NCBI RefSeq assembly: GCF_003369915.1
Contig: NC_046675.1
Span: forward strand, 29,698,001-29,762,000
Direction: 5' to 3'
Length of the DNA stretch: 64,000 bases
Origin: Drosophila miranda
Taxonomy: Eukaryota; Arthropoda; Insecta; Diptera; Drosophilidae
Shown here: one piece after another, positions 21,520 to 31,580 of the stretch
How the letters are laid out: every line of letters begins with the position of its first letter
Position numbering within the stretch: the stretch's first letter is position 1
Translations under genes and position numbers: made by a program
Notes under the pieces: model-generated
The model's input: only the letters and a program-made list of their open reading frames with translations
What the model was told of the DNA's origin: nothing
Database searches by the model: none

Positions 21520-24500
21520 ATGTCCAATGGCAAGGCTGCTGCCGCAGCTGAGAAAAATGGGTAAAAATTACAGTGCATTCTTTCCGAACAATTCTAGCTT
21601 AAACAATAACCAATAGTTAATTGCTAAATGAAATTAAATACATTGCATTTTCTGTTTTGTAGCTCATTGAACGATCGGCCATTGTTCATGCAAAATGGCA
21701 ATGGACGTCTGGCCCCCGCAAACGATGTGGAAGTCAGCAACTTCCGACGCGCCCTGCCACAGTTTTTAGCTGTTAGTATTAAGAACATATTGCTATTCGG
21801 TAAATAACATTAAAAATTCTAGTTAAAATATGATTTTTAGAGGAATGAAATTAATTTGTTTGAGAAATTGATTGAAAATTCAATTCGATCATCTTGATTA
21901 TTACCTTTAATAATTACCCAAACTTGTTCGGAATACTACGAGTGTGTCTAAATGTTATTGGAATTTCTATAAAATACTTTGTTTTAAAGCCATGTGGAAT
22001 GCATTTGCATATAAACCTCATTCATTTGGCAGGATTAACATACATCAAATGTTGTCTCATTAGCAAGCGTTTAATTGGGTGATATTTTATATAGTTAAAT
22101 ATACCATAAACAAAATTTTGCATACGAAATGCCAAAGAATTTAAAATATGTAGATGTCGCTTTAAATATATTAAATATTCCTGGGTTAAAAACCAGCAGA
22201 TATATCATCAGATCCTTCAAAAATGTATGTAGGTGCCATGAACTCAATTTCATTCCCTTAAAACGTGCAAACATCTTGTATGGGTCCTTTGATATATCCA
22301 TGAATTATCCACAGGCTATGGCATGACTTTGGGCTTCCCCACAATTGTGATACCTGCCATCCAAGGAGGCGAGGGCCGCAGCGAAACAAACAGTGATATA
22401 ATCCTCAACAAAGATGAGATATCCTGGTTCAGTAAGAGACAAAGTTTGAGTTGGAGTTTATCGAGTGTACTGATCTCTCCCTTTGACTTCTTGAAGGTTC
22501 CATCAATTTGATATGCGTGCCGCTGGGATGCCTGTTCTCTGGCGTGCTAACACAGCCGCTGGGCAAGCGGCGTGCAATGCAGGTAAGCCATAACCCACTT
22601 AGCCGCAATCATCCTCATCATCACCTCTTACCCATGATCCTCCTCCTCCTCCTCCTCCTCCTCCTCCTCCTCTGACCATTAAATCACGTGGAACATGGAA
22701 CATTGACATACTGATCCGAAATCGGAGCTGCGTGACTTCTACTGAATTTTGTTGTGTAATTATGTTGACTCGCAATTGCGATCGATGCTTGTTTTTTGCA
22801 GTTTGTCAACCTGCCTATACTGGCGGCCTGGTTAATGTTTCACTTCGCGACGCGCACGGAGCATCTGTATGCGGCTTTATGCCTCGCTGGTCTCGGCGGC
22901 GGATTAATGGAGGCGCCGGTAATTGAATCCCACAACCACATTCATTAATTGCTCGAAAACGGTCCCCAACACGTGTCTGTAATAGGTCCTCTCGTAATCT
23001 TTGTTTGATTTATTGGATCTTTTGTTTAGGTACAAAAATTAGCATATTTCCCCCGAAACTTCAGAGCCTATTGCGAAACCGCAAATTGATTTAGGTGTGA
23101 AAAAAGATTACACTGAGATAAAAACAAAAACAATGCAAAAATGTGCAGTCAATAGAGGAGAGGGAGAATAGCCATAGATATAGATACATATTTACTAATT
23201 TCGTTCGACTGAGTGTGGTATGACATTGTAGAGGCGCTTTCCCGGTCGAACTTTATTGTTGTAGACGCACGTGACGAATCGTTTGGATCCGCTGTTCAGC
23301 ATGCCACAGCCTACCAGGGTGGTCTTCATGTACGCCATGTTGGCAAACATCCACATTTCTCGGGAGGCATTGGCAGGAAAGGCATTCACATGTATGGGCG
23401 ATAATTTGGATAAATGGTTCCACCAATTCGTTACAAAAAAGGACATGTGCTTGGCTGGCTGCCGACTGAGATCCACAAAATCTGAGGTCTCTGCCACATT
23501 GCGAAAGCGGAATGTGTTCACGCAGACATCCGCCGATTCCTCATTGCATTGATTGGTTACCCGCATCGCCATGAGCGCCAGTTCATCGTCCCAGTTGAAC
23601 AAAGGCAGTCGGTTCGCTCTAGGAAGACCATGAGCTAGTCCCCGGTTCAATCGGGAGCGTACCCAATTGTGTAGCTCAATAATTTTCTTCATGCTTTTCT
23701 TGAGTTTCACGCCCTCGTGGCTTTTCCCACACTTGGGACCCCACTAGGCAGAAAAGCGAAAGGAGAGAAAATCTTCACTGATGAATCGCCTGATCGGATC
23801 GGATGGGCTGTTATATACTCACAAATTTCGAATCACAGGTCAGGTGACGTACTTTCCCTGGGCAGAGCTGCGACTTGCAATAGTTGATCGGCTTTGTTGG
23901 TTTGGGATAGGACTTGCGATCAATGTGGTAAGGATATTTCGTCTTATAGTAAATGAACTCTCCTGAAACATGAAAATAGTCTTTAGTTAGAAACAACACA
24001 GCAATCCATAAGATGTGCATTTTGAAACTACGGCACAGAAGCACATCGAAGCGTTTTTTATATATGTATAGACTTTGCCTAATTGTAATTTCTATGGTTT
24101 CAAGATTATTTAATTTGATTTCTTACGGCTTTAGAGGGTTGTATCAAGAATATCGGGACCGTTCTCTGATTGGTTTTCGAATGCAAAAATAGTCAATTTA
24201 ACTTAAAATCTATCGATTGTATAGTTTAGGAAATAGTGTATTTTTCAGGACCACAAACTTTAGATGAACGTATTCTCTTGCAACAATAGCATGGCTTTTG
24301 TGGTTTTTCGACCTTGACCAACTCCTTGAGAGCTTCACCTGGGAGTTGTGTTTGTGCCACTTGCGAATGCCGCAGCCACAAGCAGCCGTTGCGAATTGCG
24401 AGATGCCAATCGCAGCTCTTAATGTCAGTCTCTGTGTAACGAGCAACCTTGATGCTTCTTTCAGGTGCTGACCTATGTGGCGGAGATCACAGAGCCCAAG

Positions 24501-26173
24501 TATCGTGGCATACTGTCAGCGCTGGGCACCACCTGTGTCATCACCGGTGTCTTTATACAGTTCATACTTGGCTCACTGATGGACTGGCGGAGTGTGGCCG
24601 CGGTGAGTTCTGCCTTTCCGGTGATTACCATCGTAATGCTGTGCTTTGTCCCGGAGAGTCCCGTGTGGCTGATCAGGGAGCAGCGTTTCCGGGAGGCCGT
24701 CAAGTCGCTGCAGTGGCTGAGGGGCTGGGTGCCAGAGCACAAAATCGAGGCGGAGTTCAATCAATTGTACGACGAATTGATCACACAGAAGGCCATCGAG
24801 TGCACAGCCGATGGGGTGCCAGTAGCACCCAGTCGTCGCACACTGGGCCAACGCCTACGAATGTGGCGCAAGAGAAGCTTTCTTTTGCCCTTTCTTTTGG
24901 TCTCGTTCGCCTTTTTCACAGGGCACTTTTCAGGCAAGACCCCCCTGCAGACGTACGCCGTGCAGATCTTCCATACCCTCAAGGCACCTATGAATAAATA
25001 CCATGCCACCATACTCCTTGGTGTGGCCGAAATGTTGGCTACCATTCTGGGCGTGATACTCATCCATTTTACGGGCAAACGACCGCTGGTTCTGGTCTCC
25101 ACCGTGGGCACGGGCCTTTGCTTCCTTGGCACTGCCACCTATGCCCACTTTCTCAACGAAGTGCCCGGATTCACAGTCAACAATGTGGTGGTGAATGCCT
25201 CATCGATTGTACCCAAGGAGGGCATCCTTTCGCAGGCGAACATATCAAAGATATTTGAGAACGAACAACAGGCCATTCTACAGGATCAGGTGGATCAACT
25301 GACGACGCTGCTGCCAGAGATGTTCGAGACAACTACAATGTTTGATTTGGAGTCATGGAATCGCTCCAAAAGGGAGCTGGAGACCACCACCGATGGCGTC
25401 CCAATGGAGACTACAATGTGGCCGACAGAGCCATCGAGCAGTCCGGAGCCGCTTCCAAATCCACCGCCCGCGATGGCCACCAGCTCTGCAAAGCCCCCCA
25501 TTGCGGAGGATCTGCTGCTGGCTGTCCCAAAACAAGAGAAAAACTATCTCGTGTGGGTGCCACTCATCCTGCTGCTGCTATCCGCGTTCTTTTCGCATCT
25601 GGGCATACGCATGCTACCCTGGATCCTGATTGGTGAGGTCTTTCCAGCAGAAATACGCAACAGCGCTTCGGGTTTTGCTGGCGGAGTGGGCTACATCTTT
25701 GGTTTTCTGGCCAACAAACTGTTTCTGTGGATGTTAGCCGCCTTGACGTTGCCGGGAACGTTTGCCTTTTATGCCTCCGTGGCGTTCATAGGGACTGTGG
25801 TATTGTATTACACGCTGCCAGAGACCGAAGGACGTACGCTGGGTGTAAGTACCTTAATTATTCTCAATTAATTTTGGTTTATAATGGTACTCTTTTGTTG
25901 TAGGAAATTGAGGCTCATTTCTCCAAGAAATCCGATATGAATTTACTACGTAAACAGCCGAAAACGAAGGCTCCCATCAAAGATGAAATCCAGATGCCGG
26001 GAAATGCCATCAATGTGGACACAATGCAGAGTTTTCATGTGCCAATCACATCACAGCAGCAGTCCAAGATCATACATTTGCAGCAAAGTGACTTTACGCC
26101 CAGAACGGCCCAGAATGGACGAAGTGGGGCAACCAATCTCGCGTTTGAGGAGAGCAATACCACACATCTGTGA
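21520..26173 (+). CDS. SLC2-like major-facilitator sugar transporter
   Basis: Seven coding exons: 21520-21560, 21663-21799, 22315-22431, 22497-22582, 22802-22918, 24465-25844, 25904-26173; 715 aa. The ATG at 21520 follows GCCACC and starts MSNGKAAAAAEKNG. Sugar-porter signatures: TLGFPTIVIPAI in TM1, GKRRAMQ between TM2 and TM3, AEITEPKYRGILSALG, the PESPVWL motif after TM6, GEVFPAEIR near TM10, and PETEGRTLG after TM12. The sequence between TM9 (SALAT-type region ending TYAHFLNEVPG) and TM10 (YLVWVPLILLLLSAF) is an unusually long Ser/Thr/Pro-rich, presumably extracellular loop of roughly 160 residues. The C-terminal tail is cytoplasmic and polar. It belongs with the insect Tret1/trehalose-like subfamily; substrate unknown. 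Its fifth intron hosts a CAP gene on the other strand. Confidence 0.9.
22637..22672 (+). repeat. (CCT)n microsatellite
   Basis: About twelve CTC/CCT units in intron 4 of the sugar transporter, just after its donor. Confidence 0.9.
23195..24020 (-). CDS. CAP-superfamily (antigen 5-like) secreted protein, nested
   Basis: Two exons, 23823-24020 and 23195-23743 (248 aa), lying wholly inside the 1.5-kb fifth intron of the sugar transporter on the opposite strand. The start MHILWIAVLFL gives a hydrophobic leader, so secretion is likely. Then NYCKSQLCPG is the insect antigen-5 cysteine motif; the CAP fold follows with IIELHNWVRSRLNRG, LFNWDDELALMAMRVTNQC, the WWNHL segment, and WMFANMAYMKTTLVGCGM where antigen-5 relatives have FTQMVW-type residues before VGCG. 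The usual CAP1 His before TxxVGCG region is thus poorly kept. The protein ends soon after the CAP domain. Function unknown; fly relatives are mostly expressed in testis, gut or accessory gland. D. melanogaster CG11977 may be the counterpart, from memory only. Confidence 0.88.
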
Positions 26174-26503
26174 GGGGTTTGAACCCAGCCGAACCATCCT
26201 TTCCAAGTGCTTAACATTCCAGTGATATTTCTGAGAAATAAATCTAAATATTTAGTTATATGTTTACACAAGAATGGGCTTTGTTTTATACTACATCCTA
26301 CCCAGAGAGACAGAGCGCATTGCAATCAATCGTTAACTACTCTTTTTATATGTGAACTCGAGGACTTTTTTTAACGTAATTTAAAGCATGCTTAGAAGTA
26401 ATATTGTATAACACATTTCCATAGAGATATATTCTATATATATATGTATATATATATATATAGATTTATGTAGATAGAAGCAGCTCCTCCAGCATGGGGC
26501 TCC
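26174..26503. other. Convergent 3' UTR spacer
   Basis: Between the stops of the transporter and the WDR45B-like gene. It contains AATAAA near 26237 for the transporter and a TA-rich repeat at about 26430-26470. Nothing else is visible. Confidence 0.5.
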
Positions 26504-27773
26504 CTATGTCTCATCATCCTGCAGCTCAAGGAATTGTGTACAGATGTCTCGACTGCATTCGCCCTTGTTGTTAAATAGGAATTTATAATAATGTCCATCC
26601 GCACAAATGGCTAAATCGAGCAAAAAGCAAAGGGTAAACACAGGTATCCAAAGGGAGAAAGAAGGATAAGGACTCACCCACAACTGAATTTGGATCGGCA
26701 CCAAAGGCACACACACACCGCGGTCCCTGTGGTATGGAGAACTTCACGAAACTCCATTGACTTGAGAAATACTTGGGTATTATGGGTAGCGAAGATTCGC
26801 GCGGCTTGTTATCCTCCAGATTGAAGACATGTATGGTGCCATGGTCGGAGGCAACGACAACCATGGTGGACTGGTGATTAAAGTTAATGCAAAAGATATT
26901 CGCATGGTTGCTGCCACGTCGCAGCTCTGAAACCTTCTTTCCATTCTCCGTATCGAAGATGCGTATGAGGGTTCCCTTCTCCCCTGCGGTGGCCAGACGT
27001 GTGCCTTGCAGATTTAAGGCAATGCAACTGATGGCCGCCTCGTGGGCAATCACCTCCAGGGGGGCACGCTCCGTGTTGGCAAGATCCACGATCTGGACAT
27101 GGCCAGTGCGTCGGCCAGGGAATGCAAGTAGGCTTTTATTGCTGTGGGGGCAGAGCACGCACAGACCATTGGGATTGGCGCTGGTTTCGAAGACATGCAA
27201 CTGCTGCGGCTGCTGGGTGAACGTAAATACCTTGATCACACCCTCCAGCACCACCACAATCCGATCCCGACGCAGTCGCACCGCACGAACCGGCTGATTG
27301 AAGTCCAACGATATGGCTGGTGATTTTTTCAAATCATCCCAAACGATCACTTTATTGGGTGGATAGAGCGGCCGTATGCCGCCACCCACTAAGGCAAGAT
27401 AATTGCAGCGAAAGAGCATTTCAACATGGCTGAGACCGCCTAAGAGACGAAACAATGAGTTGACAGTAAAATTGGATTACACGGTTGGGGAAATTCATGT
27501 ACATACCCTCGGGAAAGTATTGCCTCTCCTTTTCCTTCAGCGGATCGCAGTTGTAGACGCGAAAGCCCGTGTCCGTGGCACAGGCAAAACATCCTGCAAC
27601 GCAATAGCAAATTTTTGTGGAAAATATTATAGTACATAATGTGCGTGCGTGTGTGTGTGTGTGCTGGCGCTGACTGGCTGGGCTCGTGAATATGTAAACA
27701 ACATACCTTGGTCCTGGTTGAAGGCTGCGTAAAGCATCCCATTGCCATACGGATTTTGCTCCGTCAGATTCAT
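26504..27773 (-). CDS. WDR45B/WIPI3-type PROPPIN
   Basis: Seven-bladed WD40 PROPPIN that binds PI3P on autophagic and endosomal membranes. Exons 27707-27773, 27507-27593, 26678-27439 and 26504-26610 give 340 aa, close to human WDR45B (344). The start [23 protein letters not shown] parallels human [41 protein letters not shown]-type sequence, [40 protein letters not shown] and [16 protein letters not shown] follow. The PI3P-binding motif is LRRG ([18 protein letters not shown]), which is normal for the WIPI3/WIPI4 branch. The end [23 protein letters not shown] matches the human C-terminus. The D. melanogaster counterpart is CG11975 by memory, distinct from Atg18a and Atg18b. No odd features. 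Confidence 0.95.
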
Positions 27774-27929
27774 TTGTGACGCTGCAGTGGCCGTCTAACC
27801 AAATTTCGTTTTAAGTTTGGCAGATAACAATTATCAGCAGAGCAGGACGGTGCGGATAGAGAATAAAAACAATAGAATCAGTGTTGATAAACGAACTTTT
27901 TTTTCGTGATTTTTATTTTTTTCCTGGAG

Positions 27930-28210
27930 GTATTTTTTTGGACACACTTAAGTCTTATGCTTTGACTTTATTTGCTTAAGCCTTATTTTAAGCACAATCC
28001 AGTAAAAGGCAGTCTTTTAAACTAGCCATTTGATTCATTTATCGGATAAAACTATGTGTTCAGGGCTGAGGATCGTATCTTGCTAGCAATATTAAGCCGA
28101 ATATGATTTCCTATCGTGAAATTAATATTGACCCATTGTTGACCAGGGTGTATTAAAATAAACTCCACGAAAATAATTATTCTTGAAGAAGTTTTGCGCA
28201 GTTTATGTAC
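27930..28210 (-). mobile_element. Dispersed repeat, diverged partial copy 3
   Basis: TTAAGCC-TTATTTT, AAAGGCAGTCTTTTAAA, GCCATTTGATTCATTTAT and AAACTATGTG follow in the same order as in the copy at 52.37-52.50 kb (orientation opposite to copy 1). Both ends are lost. Confidence 0.55.
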
Positions 28211-28416
28211 AAGATATCGCAGGTTTTTTTTAAGTAAGCAGGAAGTATAGGATGGATATGCAGGGAACATTTACAAAAATTATTTTATTTCGTGGTTTAG
28301 CTTCAGGATTTAAACGGTTTAAATAAAGGGGCTTAAGTGTGCTAAGTTCGAATTTTCTGCTGTCTCCTACGACGAAAAAATGAGTCGTAATTTTGAATGG
28401 ACTATTAAAAAGGGTA

Positions 28417-28467
28417 TGGACAACAGGCCATGCGTTGCAATTTCTAGGCCGTGTTGCCTGTTGTCCA
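28417..28467. repeat. 12-bp perfect inverted repeat, 27-nt loop
   Basis: TGGACAACAGGC at 28417-28428 pairs with GCCTGTTGTCCA at 28456-28467. The left arm belongs to an 18-nt sequence found again at 51653-51670. It lies about 170-215 bp upstream of the zinc-finger gene ATG. Confidence 0.85.
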
Positions 28468-28632
28468 CACATCTTTTTCCTTCCATTGTGTAGCAAATGT
28501 GTAGTAAACGTGTAGGTAAAATTGTGTATTTACGTTTTGTATAAAAAAAATCCCATTAAAGCTAAAAAAATCGGCCATAGCTCAAATCTCGCGTAAATCT
28601 GCGTGAATATAAGGCGATCAGATCACAATAAA

Positions 28633-30708
28633 ATGGAAATCGGCCCAGATTTTAGTAGCTGGGATAGCGGCACCTTTGAGCCGTGCCGCACCTGCGGAAC
28701 CTTTTACTCCACCGAAGACGAACTGATTAAGCCAATATTTTTCCCGACGACAACCGGCGTCGACGCCAAATTTGATGTTTCGATGGCCGAAATACTGCAA
28801 CAGATGACCGACTGGAATTTAATGGTGAGTTAGCACGGACCGGCCATCTTTTATTCGGATCGAATCAAAGTTTTATATATGCCTCCGACACAGATACAAA
28901 AGGCAGACGGGCGTTCGCAGTACATGTGCACTTCCTGCATAGCTGAATTCCAGAGATTGCTGAAATTTAAGGTGAGCTGCTTGGAGACCCATGAGCATTG
29001 GGTGGAGCAACAGCAGAACCCTGGGATAAATATCAAAAAGGAACTCGACAGCCAGCCAAAGGAGAAGTTCTGTGCCTTCGTTTACCTGGACTCTGACGAT
29101 GAAGTCATCGACGAAGACTGCAGTCAGCGGGTTTCCGCTCCCTTCGATATACAACATGTGCCCATTAAAGAAGAGCACATGGCCCGTGTGCCGGCACAAC
29201 AGACTGAAATGAAATTTGTACCGCCAGAACCGCAACCAGAGCTTGCTCCGGTGGCTGTAAAAACCGAGGCGGATCACGAGTTCATATTTAAGACTGCGAC
29301 CAAAGAAAAGGATCCAGATACTGATGGCATGTGCTCTGAAAATGAGACCAAACACGATCCCAATGCCACATCCATATCCTTTGATGATTCCATACCCTAT
29401 GAAAATGACGAGAGCGATGAAGAAGTCGTAAAATTCACCTATGACGATGATGAAGATTCCACAACGATTCCGCAGCCCATACAATCGGCGTCTGTTATAT
29501 GTAAGATCTGCTCCCATGAGTTCCCCAATCAGGAGCTTCACCAGGCGCATATGCAGAACATGCATCTTTCCAAAGACTGGGAGTGTCATCTGTGCGGCAA
29601 GAAGTTTTTAAATTCCAAAGAGTCGCGTCTTAAATTACACATAAAATTTCACAAACTCCAGCGGCGTTTGAAATGTCCGATTTGTGGCTTCTTTTCCAAC
29701 ACAAAAGAGATCCTCAAGGAGCACAAACGAGCGGTGCATTCGCGTACCGTGTGCCAATATTGTGGCAAAAGTATGTATCAGCCAAAGCATTGATATAATC
29801 ATGGTAATAATACTTTTCCTCTCATTCCAGTTATGAAACCCAATATTCTGCAGTCGCACATGATGAAGCATAAGCATGGTAAGTGTCCTGAAATGTTCAT
29901 TTTTAACCTAATTTTCTCATCTTTTGCTTGTTTTGCAGAACGCGAATCTCTGTGTGCTCAAAATCTTTCTTCTTCAGACCATAACCTGATGCCTGTTAGT
30001 CCTTTCGCTCCAGACCATAAGAACCTCAATGTTGACAACCATCTACGTCTGCCGTCGACTTCCTCTGTACTTCAGTCTCTTAACCAGCCAGGCACTTCGT
30101 CTGCACCCCAAGAGCATGCCTTAAAGCAGACTCTAGCTCTGTTTTCTCCAATGCCTTCTTCAGAAAATAAGCGCAAATATGGAGAGCTATCAAATACTTC
30201 TCCGAATCCGCTGCATTCGCCAGTCCAGCAGCAGCAGCAGCAGCTGCCACCCGAGGTACTGTCCGTTAATTCCTCTCCATTCCACCAGCAGGAGCAGGAG
30301 CCCACCACTGAGGAGAGTCTACCAGTGGCTTACTCTCCCATAATGCCAATTTGTGTGATACAATGCGCCTTCTGTAGCGACAGCTTTGAGGAGGCCCAGC
30401 AATTGCAGGACCATGTGCTGGCCAAACATGAGAATATGATGAGTCCACCCCAGAAAGTCAAGGCACCGCCACAGCTGCATTCCATTTCAATGGCCATAGA
30501 CGTGGACATGGACAGTGAATCGGATTCAAGTCCTCAGAAATCATCCACTTTGGGTGAAAACCAGAGTAGCAGCTCCCGCAGCTACAGTTCCTCAAACAAC
30601 AATTCTTTCGACAAATCCATCTTCAAGTGCCACATTTGCGGCAATCCATTCGATTTAAAAATCAAACTTAATCGTCATCTCAAGCAGCACAAGAAGGCGC
30701 CCTTCTAG
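28633..30708 (+). CDS. ZAD and C2H2 zinc-finger DNA-binding protein
   Basis: Exons 28633-28824, 28894-29770, 29831-29878 and 29939-30708; 628 aa. The N-terminus is a ZAD dimerisation domain with its two Cys pairs CRTC and CTSC, split by intron 1, as is usual for insect ZAD proteins. An acidic linker follows, then six C2H2 fingers: CKICSHEFPNQ, CHLCGKKFLNS, CPICGFFSNTK, CQYCGK-IMKPN (split by intron 2), CAFCSDSFEEA and the last CHICGNPFDLK, ending about eight residues from the C-terminus. A Ser/Pro-rich region with a short polyglutamine tract near 30226-30244 separates fingers 4 and 5. The ATG at 28633 was chosen over an upstream in-frame GTG. Probably a nuclear regulator or architectural factor; the target is unknown. 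Intron 3 (29879-29938) is 60 nt with no in-frame stop, so its retention would add 20 residues. Confidence 0.9.
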
Positions 30709-31580
30709 GCGGCTCTACACCTTTTGTGATCTTCAACAGCACATCCTGGATTGGATCCTGGATCCTTAACAAATGTATTTTCACTCTTCAGTATGAGATC
30801 ACAATTTTCCATTTTTTCCATTTTCCTTTTTCAAGTGCACAAATGTAATTAGTACTTGCTTTGGAAAATGCCATGCTCTCATTTACATATAGGTATTGTT
30901 TAAGCTAGGTACTAATATGGATAAATTAATGATTTATGTTGTGCATCGATTGTAGTGCATCCTTGAAGAATAGGTTGCCCAGGAGTCGAGCCATAAAAGC
31001 AAAAACTTAAAAAAAGGTACACAGCTTCCAAATTATAATTTTTAAAAAAACCACAACAATTAAATGGAAATAAAACTTGAAGTTTTCCAATTTAATTTTT
31101 TGGGAAAATACAAAAGAATAATTAATTGGAAAAAATTCAGATAATTTTTGTATACAAATAAAAACTAAATAAATTTTTTTTTCTTTTTTTTTATATATAT
31201 TTTTAAAAGTTAAAAGAGTTAAAAGTGATTTAATAAAGAAAAAAGAAAACTAAATTTAAATATACATATGAATATTTTTTTTTGCAAAATTAAAAACAAA
31301 CAAACTACCAGAAAAAAATGTGCTCTTCTTTTGATTCAGTTTGAGTTTTATTGGGGGGTTTCTATGTGGTGTGTGCCGGCCGCTGCAATACGCGAAGCGA
31401 CCGACACTCTAAGCATTAATTATTTGCAAGAATTTTTTGCATAAAATTAGAATTATAAATTACACGATGTGTTTAGAGTAAATCAAATAAAAATGTAACC
31501 CCAAGAAGAAGGTAAACAACATGATTAACAAGCCTCTCCCACTGGGACTGCCACTCCGCACTGCACTCCTAGTCCTCCTG
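30709..31580. other. AT-rich convergent spacer
   Basis: 3' UTRs of the zinc-finger gene and Nfrkb. Between about 31000 and 31320 it is dominated by A and T runs. Nothing else is supported. Confidence 0.5.

Larger units (their letters stand above)
27774..28632. other. Divergent spacer with repeat copy and inverted motif
   Basis: Between the starts of the WDR45B-like gene and the zinc-finger gene. The middle (27930-28210) is a diverged copy of the dispersed repeat, and 28413-28467 holds a 12-bp perfect inverted repeat described separately. No coding frame is supported. Confidence 0.6.

Noticed and set aside
23960-24000. Possible extra intron in the CAP gene (TTTCATGTTTCAG|GAG)
   Set aside because: The frame reads straight through and no matching donor is present in the short upstream coding piece.
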